This document shows positions 13,461-25,162 of a stretch of DNA of 64,000 nucleotides, piece after piece. Each line of letters begins with the position of its first letter. The stretch's first letter is position 1. The position numbers were made by a program, and so were the translations under genes. This DNA comes from Rutpela maculata (taxonomy: Eukaryota > Arthropoda > Insecta > Coleoptera > Cerambycidae), in the NCBI GenBank assembly GCA_936432065.2, contig OW386293.2, positions 45,851,923 through 45,915,922 on the forward strand, given 5' to 3'. The notes under the pieces are model-generated. The model made no database searches. It was not told where the DNA came from and saw nothing but the letters and a program-made list of their open reading frames with translations.

Positions 13461-13948
13461 AAATGTCGAAAGTGCCAAAATTCTCTCGTTAAATATAAGA
13501 CTAAAAAGTAAAAAAATAAATTAATAGTTTAAAAAACTAGAAAAACACGATTTTATAAATACTGTTCTAAGAAGCAAAAAGAAATCATCGAACCTGTCCT
13601 CTCTGTCTACCCCGTAAGGGCCTTAGTGTACGCCGTGTTTGTAATTAAGTATATTATTTGAGTATAAAAGCGTAGGGCGCTTTTCATTTAATCTAATGAT
13701 GTCTTCAGCTGGGCCTTTCCCACGTTTTTTTTATTGAATATTTGAAAAGTTCTCTTTAAAAAAACTCACCCGTATTTTTTCTTTTTTACGAAATTTACTT
13801 CTTTTCTACAGAAAAAATTATTATGTTATATGAATTTAAAATTGGCGGCAATATTTCTGCACTGATGACGAAATGGGGGGAAATGACCAATCAGTATACT
13901 CTAGCACCCTTGGTAGAGGCTACATATGAGCAGATTGTACGTGTAAAT

Positions 13949-14280
13949 GTTTTTTTCTTCAAGCGTATTAAAATGTTTAAATTATGTCACCAAAAACAGA
14001 AGTAGAAGTAGGACATTGCTTTACTAGTAACAAAATGTTAGTACCGAACGCCACCGTAGTGGACATTGTTTTACTAGTAACATAATGTTAGTTCCGAAAG
14101 CGCCGCCGTAGTGGGTATTGTTTTACTAGTAACATAATGTTAATACCGAAAGCCACCGGTGGCGCGCTATCCACTAGGCACTTGTCATATTGTGTCAACA
14201 TGTAAGACTGTAGTTTGAATATTTGTACATTTATGATAAATAAATGAATTTTTGCATTTTAATACGCTTGAAGAAAAAAT
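13949..14280. repeat. Foldback with three 52-bp tandem repeats
   Basis: TTCTTCAAGCGTATTAAAAT at about 13955 is exactly inverted at about 14258-14277, giving 25-bp terminal inverted repeats. Between them, three tandem units of about 52 bp (from about 14010 to 14160) each carry CATTG(T/C)TTTACTAGTAACA(T/A)AATGTTAG followed by a CCGAA(A/C)GC segment. The units differ at a few positions. Confidence 0.7.
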
Positions 14281-14416
14281 AGTATATATTACACGGAGTA
14301 GAACGCCTTTTTTGTGTTTCGCCCAGTTTGCGGCTTCGGCTTCGCCTCAGCCGCCAATCCTGGGCTCAACACAAAAAAAGAGTGCGTTCTACTCCTAGTA
14401 ATATAATATACTATTC
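14281..14416. repeat. ~136-bp hairpin element
   Basis: AGTATATATTACACGGAGTA opens a stem that continues with GAACGC and TTTTTTGTGTT. The inverse (AACACAAAAAAAGAG, GCGTTCTACTCC, AATATAATATACT) closes it at about 14415. The loop is GC-rich with a GGCTTCGGCTTCGCC word. It resembles in form the AATAGTAT-ended hairpin at 17938-18077. Confidence 0.6.
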
Positions 14417-16203
14417 TCTTTCTATCTTTACCGAATTGACAGACATGTCGTCAAGCTTTGTTAGTTCTAGTCTAGTGACGTGTGAAACTACAGAAACTTT
14501 TTATTGATGTATTTACAATCAAGTTGCCAAAAATGAATGAAATCTAAATCATAATGACATTATTCCGAAGTTAAAACCTCTAGTTACTGTACTAATATAT
14601 AATAATACATTTATAGTTACAGGTATTTCATACCTATTGAATTTATAAAACTAAATAGGTATGTACAAAAACTGAATAAACACGTTAAAATATGATTCAT
14701 TTCACTTTTGTAGTATACAAATTACAGTTAATAAATATAAACAACTAGGTTTAAGTGTTTTATTTTCTTTTACATTTATTGAATAATTTTTAAAATCATT
14801 ATTAAATCTAAAGATTTATCAGTAACAGTTATTTTATTTAAGTAAACAGGAATTGTCTTCACCATTTCACTGTCAATAATAGGGGAGATTATCACTTGCT
14901 GCCTTCTCAAAATCTGTCTCCATTTTTTTATGTCTACACAGTACACACACACTTTTAAATAATTAAGGAACACAGTTATGAAGTCAAAATACTAAATCCG
15001 TGCGATCACAACGTAAATCGTAAATAAGAGAACATAACCTATCTATTTATTTTATTTCCATCATTGTTGCCAAGTGTCAGTTATTTGTTGGGAGCCAACA
15101 TGTCGAAAGTGTGTTTCTTCTGTTAATTCTTATCATTTTTATTATAAGAAGTGGTATTATTCAATAGAAATTCATTATTTTCAAAAGCGGAGATAAAAAG
15201 TAAACATTCTTTAGTGAAATAATTAAAGCATTTCCTCTAACGTTAAACATACAGATATACTTTAGGCAACATGGAAATAGTCTCATCGGCAGGTTTCCAG
15301 ACGAGATGTAAAATTCAGAAACATCAAGAGGTTCGGTTAATTTTCGTATACGCATCTGCATCATAACCTTAAATTTTAAGTTTTTCAAGTTTATCCCCAT
15401 TTTAAATGTTTGTATACGCATTTTTAGCTTGAATCCGTACTGGCTCCAAGCAAATATTTAAAAATTCACGTAAATAATTTTTCAATATTGTTGATTAATA
15501 AAAATAGACTGCTAATTACAGGTTAGACTTCCAACCTACAAAAAGAGTCCTATTTTATTAGGACAAGGTATTTAGAACTTCATAAACATTACACTGAACT
15601 AGACTTTAGTTGAAAATACGGGAACCAAGCAGAAATTTTAATAATAGCTGGGTAATACTCTTAAATCTTAAGAAACACATATTTTTGAGGTTAGCTGTGA
15701 CGTCACGTGCAAATGCCCTATGAATCCAGAAATTGTTTAATTTTGATTGGAGTTCCCCCCATGACGTAATTTGAGCGCGTTTATTTGTTCGAAATATGGA
15801 GTGAAATAGACAATATTCTTATTTTTAAAATATCCATTTAAAATTAAAATAATTTACGATATGACGTGTATATACAATATTTATTAGGTGTTAATAAATG
15901 ATTTATGACAAAATAATCATCAAGTTCCATTACATGGGAAAGGCCCATTATCGGACCTGGTCGAAATAGCGTTCGAAAAAAGCCCCACGCTTTTATACTC
16001 AAATATAATACTTAATTACAAACATAGCTTGTACTAAGACCCTTACGGGGTAGACAGAGAGTATAGGTTCGATGATTATTTTTTTGCTTTATTAGTGCAG
16101 TATTTATAAAAGCGTGTTTTTTTGTTTTTTAAATTATTAATTTTTTTTAATCATTTTTTTATGTGTTACTATTCATTTCTTGCTCTCGACATAATGATAA
16201 AAC

Positions 16204-17937
16204 TTTTCGTTTGGATGATCCAATTCACAAAATGAAAAATTCTTTTTTATTTGTCGTTGAGATGTTTTGTTACCAGGACTGTGTAACATAATTGTTACAC
16301 AGTTTACACAGTGTAACATAATTGTTACACAGTTTCTTTGATTAAATGTTATAGCAAATTTTAAATTCGTTATTTAATTTTTTATTCCCATTACGTACAC
16401 GATAATGTAGCATGTTCAACGCATAAGGAAGATGGGTTTTGTCTTTACTTGTTAAATAATTCACTATTTTTACCAGTACATGTGTTGGAGTAAAATTTGT
16501 GGCACTTGTACGCCGAAACTATTTACTTTCGATGCGAATAGCAAAGATACGAGTTGGAAAAGTAAAAATACTAAAAAAATTTATAAAAATAGCAGAAATA
16601 AAGCAAAACTTTCTAGGTAAAACTATTTAATTTGAACTATTTTGCTATAATAATATCCTCGTAATATCTGCTACTCATTTATTTCTCATTAAAGAAAGAA
16701 TTTTATGAGTAGACATCCAACTATCAATGATATTAGAAGGTTTTCGAGGTGTTTTATTCATTTGTTCTTAAGCCAAATATTATTACATAACTAGGCTAAA
16801 TTTCTTAGAACATCTAAATTTTCCCCATCTAAATAATCGTTTTAACATCGCTATTGACACCTTCCTTTCCTCGGCAAATAATTGTTCCCGCTTTTCCTTT
16901 CTCTCGTTAAGAATCCTCAAGTACGACATCCAAAATTTAATTCAATAACGTACCAATAATTGTTCAACTAGCTGTAAAGAATTCACACAGATCTACGCAT
17001 TTGATAATCGCTTCGTCAAATACTGAATAATAACATTTGCTGTGTACATAATATCTTCTATATATCCACAACGTTTCCAAGTCTCTTAAAATCGATTACA
17101 CTACGCTTTCAGATTTTTGTCCATTACTGAAAAATCCGAGATTCCAGTTAATAAATTTTCCAACAATTCAGAATGTACCCTTTATAACAAATATTTGGAT
17201 AGCACTGATGCGCGAAAACTCAACCTCTCCATACCTACATAAACCCTTCAGCTGCGATTAATTTATGGGCCCTAACCCAACCGTCGTCCAAGTAATTAAC
17301 TGTATGCGGCCAATATTAAGAAAGAGTATTGATTTGTTATGCAGGGTCCGGCGAAGTGAGATAGCCAATTTAAAACTTGATATTCTCAGGAGCTATTTGA
17401 GATATTGCAACGAAACAATCATTTTGTTGCCAAACGTGTCTTCTTATAAAGCGAATAATTAAGAAAACATCAAAAGTTATTAAGCTAAAAGCAGAAGAGT
17501 ATTTTTTGTTTAAGAGAAGGCAGAGACTTTGGGATAGTTGTCGACGAAACCACAAATTTAAGAGCTAAACCTGCTAAAGGTGCTGCAATTGAGTATTTAT
17601 CATGGATTCGATTATCTTTTATCCTATATAAAATGTGGTTATCCTATGGGAAATGTCATTTTGCATTTTCAAGTCTTACCATAGGAATAATTTTCGTCAG
17701 AGACTAGTGGTAAACATTCACTCATATGCGTAATAAAGGATTAAACTAAAATTTGTAGGAAATTATTTTACTATAACAATTTTTTGGTGAAGTTTATCAT
17801 GAATATTACAAGAAGTGAAGCAAAAAAATGTGGAATAAATCCGAGTCCCGAAAGTCGTTTGTTTAAACAAAGGAATGTCCAATCATAATTTTTCGTAGAT
17901 GTGTCTGGTTATACAGTTCCTATCACAATCAAGAAAA
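16204..17937. other. Non-coding AT-rich DNA with a 24-bp palindrome doublet
   Basis: No gene recognised. At 16279-16302 and again at about 16309-16332 the same near-perfect palindrome (GTGTAACATAATTGTTACAC core) occurs twice in tandem. A segment at about 17620-17740 (GTTATCCTATGGGAAATGTC...) recurs in diverged form at about 23510-23620, marking a dispersed repeat of unknown type. Confidence 0.45.
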
Positions 17938-18077
17938 AATAGTATATTGTGTATCTAGGTGTGAAAGCGATACATTCCCGGACAACGATGCAAGGCGAGG
18001 CGAGGCGCTGGCCGAGACCAACAAGCATCGAAGTCTGGGAATGTGCTTTCACACCGAAGTACACATACTATTTTTCT
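17938..18077. repeat. AATAGTAT-ended hairpin repeat, copy 1
   Basis: The stem runs from AATAGTATATTGTGTAT, through GGTGTGAAAGC and ATTCCCGGAC, to the inverse GTCTGGGAATGTGCTTTCAC and TACACATACTATT. The loop is GC-rich (GGCGAGGCGAGGCGCTGG). A related copy in inverse orientation lies at 21409-21508, on the other side of the Crypton. The short frames in it are artefacts. Confidence 0.65.
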
Positions 18078-18205
18078 GAAATCACAATAAATACAATTTT
18101 AAACGTATAAAAATCAAAAATATAAACATTTAAAAAAATTTTTCTGAAATCACAATCAATACTATTTTAAACGTATAAAAATCAAAAATATTAACATATT
18201 AAAAT
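18071..18205. repeat. 69-bp tandem duplication
   Basis: TTTTTCTGAAATCACAAT at 18071 recurs at 18139 and is followed each time by the same ACTATTTTAAACGTATAAAA-like sequence and ATCAAAAATAT. The two copies differ at only a few positions. The duplication abuts the left terminal arm of the Crypton-bearing element. Confidence 0.65.
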
Positions 18206-19180
18206 ATATATAAAAAACCGTACGGGAATGTTGATCGTTGCTTGGCAACGAATGTTTTCCGATCTGTTTTCTGATAGTTTCCTAGCAACGGACTAAAATA
18301 CTGGAATTGTGCAGTTTTCGCTCTAAAATCGCGCCGAAAATGTAGACATTCCCGATCGATTTCAGAAAAACGATTATTCATAATTAAATTGCGAAGGATA
18401 TTAATACAGGATGTAACTAACTCTCACTACGATTCAAATAAATTGAACCCATATTTTAATCACAAATATCTCAAACACGTTATGTGGAGTGATCGGAATT
18501 TTGGGTTGAATTTCAGGTGCGTCGTTACAAGGGTTTATTAAAATATGCATACATTATTAATTGTAAATATGTATACATGTATTCTAATATGCCACAATAA
18601 ATGAGAAACTCGTAAGGTAGGTTTGTATTATATATAATTTCGATGTAATTTTGTAAGAAAGAACTAACTTTAAGTTTTTGATGTAAAAATTTATATACCC
18701 ACCTATATGCGCCACTGGAATTAAACCCAAATTCCGATCATTAGTTATGTGTTATGTGTATTATAAACCACTCGTTGAAATGTGAATAACTTGGTTACAA
18801 TGTTATGATGAAGATTATTAAAATGTATATCAGACAATAGTGTATTTAACGGATTTTAATAGATTGTATGGAAAACAATATAACATAAAATAGAGAGAGT
18901 TTTCAGTCATGCGTTTCACTCTAGCAAGTGAAGAAAGGAAATGGATGCAATATTTGCATATTTATCACTATTCCGGTAAAATAAATGTGGGTCGAACCAT
19001 CGATATAACAAAAATATTTTTCTACAAACACCATTAAAAACTAAATTTTTAACACGGCATATTTGAATTAAAAATGTAATATTATATAAACTCGCGTTAA
19101 AAATGATCACATGATTTACTTTTAACACTAGTGCAAAAAGTCAAATGTCATAATGACATTTATTAACAAAAAATTACAAG

Positions 19181-20298
19181 TTATTTAGAAATATTTATAT
19201 TAATTGTACAATTGGAGCAATTAGTCATATTTATCCCTTGTGAGGAAGCTACTTCACAAGAAGAAATTGTTGAAGTTGAACTTGAAGCAGTGGAGGAAAT
19301 ACTATTAATATGCTCTATTTCTGAATTGTTAGAAGAAGGGCAATTATTTGGAAGAGTGTGACAAGCAATCCTCTTTTTGTTTTCTAACGAATCTTCCAAG
19401 TATCCTTCTGCAACACTCGAACTTTTCCATCCTCCATATCTTTTCATTGTACATAAATTTGCACCAGAGTCTGTTAACAAGCTAGCGGATGTCCGACGGA
19501 AACAATGTCCGGTGTAAAGTTCACTATTTACTAATTTCAAAAATCTTGCAATATCTGTAGGCATCTTTCCAAAAATATTTATTCCAACAGGTTGAATCGT
19601 ACATTTGTTACTACTGTATTTAATAAAAAGACGTTGGTGGTTGACATGAGCTGAACGTAATGCTAAGTACTTATGATATAAGTCAATATAAGTCTCAGTA
19701 ATAACAGTAAAGGTTCTTGAAACTCTAGTGTATTTCCCAAATCCTCAATATTGTTTAAACTCATTTGACAAAGTTCTTTACGCCGACACGCGCCTAGTAT
19801 ACCCATTACAGCAACTACTTTAAACATCAAATACTTGTCATCTGGCGCCTCTGCAATAAACTTATCAATATTTTGGCGTGTAAAAATGTTTGATTTTTTT
19901 GGACGATATCCTTCTCCTTTGCGCTTCAAAAATGCGATGAGTTTATAAAACTTACTTATATCTTGATTGTTCTTGACATTTAACATAGCCTTTATCATTG
20001 AAAAATGTGCCCAAAGCGTCGAAGACTTTCAAATTTTAGAATTTTGCTCGAAATAGGCCAACATTACATTTTCACTGTACTTGCCTGCAACATTGTTCCG
20101 ATCGCACCATTCCACAAAGTGTTTGTACGCTAATTCATATTGTTTTTTGGATTTTGTGGGCAACAAATCTAAAGTTGTCCTTGTAGCTGCTTCTTCAATT
20201 TCTTGAGGAATCGATTCGCTTCCTTCTAGACTATAATTAATATTGGAACTCATCATATAGCAATAGTTTTTCACATTTGAGAAGCATTTGTCAAACAA
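19181..20298 (-). pseudogene. Crypton tyrosine recombinase, broken
   Basis: This encodes a tyrosine (phage-integrase-type) recombinase of the Crypton class, which cuts and rejoins DNA through a covalent tyrosine intermediate. Reading leftwards, the N-terminal SAM-like part (20298-20029; the true start may be the MSS codon near 20250) contains SKKQYELAYKHFVEWCDRNN and ends at a single in-frame TGA. The same frame resumes directly (ending at 19663) with the core-binding region and the first catalytic arginine in GACRRKELCQMSLNN. A frameshift, perhaps with loss of several codons near 19740, precedes the last part (19564-19181). That part holds the HxxR box in GHCFRRTSASLL, a GGWKSSS block and the probable nucleophile Tyr in VAEGYLED, then a Ser/Asn-rich tail. 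All catalytic positions remain visible, but one stop and one frameshift make it inactive. Confidence 0.85.
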
Positions 20299-20420
20299 CG
20301 GGCAGCAAACTTGATTTATTTATTTCATAAATCCTACAAACTACTAGAATTATGAGGATTTTAAATTTTTTTAAAGAAACTTTATTGTTCTTTTAATGGT
20401 GTTTGTAGAAAAGACATTAT

Positions 20421-20538
20421 ATGATACACGTGTTAAAAATGACTTTATTTTGTTCGTGGAGTTGCTGCACTCGCGTACGCTCGTTTATCAAACTTTTCCA
20501 CTCACAAAATAAAAAGTCGTTTTTAACACTTGTATCAT
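20421..20538. repeat. Palindrome upstream of the Crypton recombinase
   Basis: ATGATACACGTGTTAAAAAT and the following GACTTTATTTTGTTCGTGGA are inverted at 20500-20538 (CCACTCACAAAATAAAAAGT, CGTTTTTAACACTTGTATCA). The loop carries CACTCGCGTACGCTCG. It lies between the recombinase start and the right terminal arm, where a promoter would be expected. Whether it regulates the gene cannot be told. Confidence 0.55.
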
Positions 20539-21408
20539 AAATAACTATTTTCTGAAATCGATCAAGAATTTCTACTTTTTCAGCGCAATTTCAGATCCCA
20601 AAATATACTATTCTAGTATTTTAATCCGTTGCCAAGCAACTATCAGAAAACAGTCCGGGAAACTTAACTTTCCCGGGGTGTTTTTTATACATAAAAGTTA
20701 TTTTCCCGGCCTAGGCCGGAAAAGTCGCTTTTCCGTACTGTTTTTTATATACATCGTGATTTACCATGATATGCGGAAAATAAAATGGTGTACTAGTCTT
20801 CAATGTGGGAAAGCCCCTACAACATTTTAGAGTGTTCTGGGGTAATTTAGTATATTAAATTATTAGTAAATGTGCGAAGATACACTACTGTTCTTGAGTA
20901 GGTCAGGAATAGGTCGACGAACTTACTTGTGAAAGAATGTATTGGAGTTGTATACATTTCCTTAATTGGCATAAAAAGTGAAGCCGCCAAGTGCGGTCAA
21001 AGCACAGATCAAAGTGCCGCGCTTTTTGCTTTCGGTCAAACAATCAGGACACCGGCATGTTATTGAAATATCTCGTATATTAGGTACTTGTTTCAGAGTT
21101 CACCAGCATAGGGTCAATGTATTTTCGATTTATTTCGATTTATTTCGCTATTTTTGTAGTGTGATTTGATTAAAACCAAAAAGTCACTTCTACCATCTTC
21201 AGGTCATTGGCGGCGCATTTCTACAAAAAAAATAAGGTCACTTTTTGGTCATTTTTTTTTATTTTTCATTTTTTTTAACTCCTTTCGGTGGGGACAACCT
21301 ACTGTTAAATTTTCCGCATGTCATGGTAGATCACGTTGTATATTTTAATATGTATATATTTTTTTATTTTTATATATTTATAATAATATTCATTGCGATT
21401 TCAGAAAA

Positions 21409-21508
21409 AAATAGTATGTGTACATTGCCGGACTTCAATGCTTGTTGGCCTTGGCGAACGCCTCGACCAAAAATTTACATCGTCGTTCGGGAATGTATTG
21501 CCTTGATT
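21409..21508. repeat. AATAGTAT-ended hairpin repeat, copy 2 (inverse, partial)
   Basis: Starting at AAAAATAGTATGTGTAC, this matches the inverse complement of 17938-18077 through GACTTC(A/G)ATGCTTGTTGG, GCGCCTCG/ACGCCTCG and CGGGAATGTAT. Its second stem half is cut short by the foldback that begins at 21509. Confidence 0.55.
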
Positions 21509-22003
21509 AACTTCAAACTTTGGTGGTAAGAAAAAATCGATAAGGTGATTCTTTGACCAGAAAAACATTCACCTCCTACAAATGCAAAGCCACCTCGGTA
21601 CTAAAATATGAAAAATCAAAAAATCATATTATCCATTTTTTTATCAGAAAATTTTGTTAATGAGACTTGTTCAGAATTGTCCAAAAACCTTGAGTCCAAA
21701 ATTTAATCAAAATAAAAAAATATTGAAATTTTGATGAAAATTATGTCCAAGTCCAAAAATATCATTTTAATGGGTATTTTTTGTTAAGAAAACTGTACTA
21801 TGACAATTTTGTTTGAAATTGAACCCAAACTGCCAGGTAGTTGTCAGGCAATTTGCAGTTTTTTTTAAGTAATTCGTTTTAAAATTTAATTTTTTTTTTT
21901 TTTTATAAACAACATATTTTTCAGTCTCTTTGTAGGATGCGAATGTTTTTTCTAGTCAAAGAATCGCCTTATCGATCTTTTCTTACCACCAAAGTTTGAA
22001 GTT
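21509..22003. mobile_element. 495-bp foldback MITE
   Basis: AACTTCAAACTTTGGTGGTA at 21509 is inverted at 21984-22003. The arms continue for about 80 bp through an AGAAAA(A)TCGATAAGGTGATTC block and a TTTGACCAGAAAAACATTC block with mismatches. The interior is AT-rich without a frame. No certain target duplication. Confidence 0.7.
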
Positions 22004-22062
22004 ATTTAAGCATCAATCAATGGGTACACGAGGGTGTTGATCACAAGTGGGTCACACTGTAT

Positions 22063-22063
<1 letters not shown>

Positions 22064-22115
<52 letters not shown>
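22064..22115. repeat. (AAT)n microsatellite
   Basis: About 17 uninterrupted AAT/ATA units. It produces a poly-Ile artefact frame on the minus strand. Confidence 0.95.
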
Positions 22116-22116
<1 letters not shown>

Positions 22117-23719
22117 TTTACGAAAATAGAAAATATAAATACAAAATACAAATACGGATACAAATACAAATAGATCAATAAACTATTTACTAAAAAACTA
22201 AAAAAACATATAGTGTATATAAACCTATATTTTTCACGAAATATTGAAAAAATCAAGTTTTTTCGGTAAATCAACTCAATGTTGATTGTTTCTAAAATTT
22301 GTATCCTGTTTAAAATATCGAAAACATATTAAAAATATTCACGTGGTACAGGGCCACGGGTCAAATTATAATGCTTGAATAATAGAAAGAGATAGAAAGC
22401 AAAACAACATCTTCGCGGCAAACCTGCCTCGCACGCTGTGTGTGTGTCCGTAGAGCATTGTAAAAGTAGTTTGGACACTTTTCACAGATCACCTTGTAAT
22501 GCTATCTAAAATATCACGTGTTCTTAGCTTCTTTTTAGGTTTTTATTTTAATAGTGTTTTGAATTATTTCATTGCTTGATGGAAGTGAAATGTGTTTGAA
22601 ATTTATCAAGTTACATCATTTTTAATGAAACTTTTATCGAAAAGTCAGCCATATTGGATCAGCCATTTTGAATTATGTTTTGTAGACATTATAATCTGTT
22701 TCGGCGACCTCGAAAACTCCTTATATGTCAATTTAAATTAAACTGCTTTAAAAGTTCTCAACTTATAATAATTTTGTTAAAAAAAGCGTTTTTCTTTTTG
22801 TTTAAATAGTTAATAAACAATTTCCTCATGAGTATATGTTAATAGCTTTTTATTTTAAGCTATGTAAAAGTGACATCAAAAGATTTTAGGAAAATCGCAA
22901 CTTCCCCTAATTATTCCGAAATAATGCATATTTTCAGCCTCTATTGTTATGTCTCCACTAAAAATGCACTTTTTTTTTAAATCAATTAAACAAATCAGTC
23001 AAAAATGGTTACTAAAAAGTACATACAAAAAACTGCAATCTCAAAAAAATATTGTATGACGATTCAAATTTCGATTTTGCTATTGTTTTTAGGCGTTCTT
23101 ATAAACTTATCAACATGAAAGGCATGATAATTTTACTTTATTAGAGGTATGTTTCATTAACATATATGCATTATTTTTTAAGTTATCATCAATTGTTTAA
23201 AAAAGGAAACTCTCAATTGTTTTAATTTTTTGCAACTTAACAAATTGACTAAAATAGTTTAGATAAAACTAGTTTTTTTTTCACTATGAACAGTATTTTT
23301 TTCTTCATGACAATACGAGCTATACAACTATAGATATTTAAGGAAAACTGCGGAAAAACGTTGAACACTCTTTTGTTTAAACAAGTGCCTTCCAAGACTA
23401 TAATTTAATCCAAATCTCTGCCTGTAGTATTTACAAGTTCAAGCAAGAAATTGCCGCAGCATGACAATTTCGTACAAATTCTAGCTTTACACCACTAATA
23501 GGAAATGTGATGGCTATCCTATAGAAAACGTCATTTTGCATATTCAAGTATGACCACAGAAGTAATTTCCGCTAGAAACTGGTGGTATACATACAGTTTC
23601 AGTTATATGCATAAAATAACTACTTTGTCTCTACTAACTTAAGGTTACATTGTGGCTAATTTATATATAAATACATAAAGTAGCTGCTAGTTAAAAGAAA
23701 GAACGTAGTAAAAGTATAT
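22116..23719. other. Non-coding AT-rich DNA
   Basis: No gene or clear inverted repeat recognised. A diverged copy of the 17620-17740 repeat lies at about 23510-23620. Frames are short and low-complexity. Confidence 0.4.
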
Positions 23720-24410
23720 AGTGGAGTAAAATCAAATAAATGTGAATTACGAGTTTGAGTGATACCGAGGTATAACTAGATGAAACCTGTGTTATATTGT
23801 AAAGGACATTTTAGGGCATAGAAATTGAGAATCTACAACTTTTTTTAGTAGGACCGAACTTTGAAAATGGCCCTTAAAGGCGACTAAGCTTCAATTCGAA
23901 AAACTACGTTTTTTTAAACATTTATCGCTATATTAATTCAACTGTAAAAGCTATAATTTTGATTTCTTGCACACGTATACTCAAAACCTGAGCGATTCCA
24001 ATGGTAAATTGAAAAATTCGAAAATATTCCAAATTTTTCAAAAAATATTTAGTAAAAGTAGAATCGTCAAATATATGCATGGAAAACTTCACTATGCGGT
24101 GGTCTATGTGAATTATTGAAAATTTCTATACACATATATGGAGTCAAATATAGTCAAAGCATTGAAAAAGTTTTTTAAAAAAGAATTATGACGATAGGTT
24201 AAATATTTATTGAAATACGTATTTTTATCAAGGAGCGAGCGAATGGGCCGGACGCTGATATGCGACTGCCGGGCAGAAATCACGGGCGCTCACGTCTAAG
24301 AAATATGAAATTATTATTATATTTTGTCTAATAATATTGGGGTACCGCGAGTCTGCCTGCAGTTAATACTATATTAAAATATCAATATTAGTGTAATAAA
24401 TAGGGATTCT

Positions 24411-25162
24411 AAAATAACCTCCGATTAAAGAACTTATATCTAGATACATAACAGGCTATCTTTTCACTATATACCTTGTTTGCTCCTAACATAGTCACAG
24501 TATATGTCCATTAAAATGGATAGATGAACATCACATCCCATAGGCAACAGTGGCGTGGTGTGTGTAGAAAATGTGTAGAATGGTAAATATTTTCATTAAA
24601 ATGAATTATTGCAATTCCTGCATTACCGGCTCTTTATATAACGTGATGTAGGCATACGATATTACAGTAAGATAAAAAAGTAAGATAAATATGTATTGAA
24701 AGGATATTAAAATTTAATTGCTATTTACTTTATAACTGTAAACTGAACTTCATCATGTTACGACTATGGAACGATCGATTTTCTTCTTTTCTAAACTGCT
24801 TTCTGCAAACGGCACAGCACTACACTATTTATTTGCACAAAATATATTGTCACTAAACTGTGTAAATATGAATAGAGAATATTATTTAGGTATTAAGCAA
24901 ATCACAACTTAAAATAAAATTACTTTTTCACCAGTTTTTGGTCGGAGAACACGAAAAACATTTATTGACATTAATGGCCGAACTGTCAACTGATATTATG
25001 ATAATCGAACTGAAGCCGATCGTGCACGAGCGGCCGCGAATACGCCGATGGGCCAATCAGCAACTTATGGGAAGAAGTGCCTTAGAATGGGAGTCTTTCA
25101 GCGACAAATAAATCAATGCCATTATGTATCTAGATATAAGTTCTTTAATCGGAGAAAATAAC
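24411..25162. mobile_element. MITE family A copy 1, 8-bp AAAATAAC duplication
   Basis: The element (24419-25154, 736 bp) starts CTCCGATTAAAGAACTTATA and ends with the inverse (terminal inverted repeats about 30 bp, through a TCTAGATACATAA block). A perfect 8-bp direct repeat AAAATAAC flanks it (24411-24418, 25155-25162), which suggests a fairly recent, hAT-type insertion. It sits within the left arm of the 4.1-kb foldback. The second copy, at 58454-59080, is inverted and closely similar. Confidence 0.9.

Larger units (their letters stand above)
13451..16203. mobile_element. 2.75-kb foldback element with nested insertions
   Basis: The left arm (13451-13732) and right arm (15942-16203) are inverse complements. 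They share CCCCGTAAGGGCCTTAG against its inverse, a TATACTCAAATA-type block, a GGGAAAGGCCCA block and an AAAACACG...TTTATAAATACTG block. The interior holds a smaller palindromic element with tandem repeats (13949-14280), a hairpin element (14281-14416) and about 1.5 kb of AT-rich DNA without a gene. No target duplication was resolved. Confidence 0.7.
18206..20752 (-). mobile_element. Crypton-like element with inverted terminal arms
   Basis: About 2.5 kb that encodes a broken tyrosine recombinase on the minus strand and is bordered by inverted arms (about 18206-18390 and 20555-20752). Shared arm blocks include TATATAAAAAACCGTACGG against its inverse, GTTGCTTGGCAACG against CGTTGCCAAGCAAC, CTAGCAACGGACTAAAATACT against its inverse, and a GATTTCAGAAAA block. 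Cryptons move through a circular, site-specific recombination intermediate and classically lack terminal inverted repeats. The arms may therefore be an acquired or unrelated foldback carrying the Crypton gene. Exact ends and any target duplication are unresolved. Confidence 0.6.

Noticed and set aside
22041..22274. 77-codon minus frame with poly-Ile
   Set aside because: Translation of the (AAT)n microsatellite.
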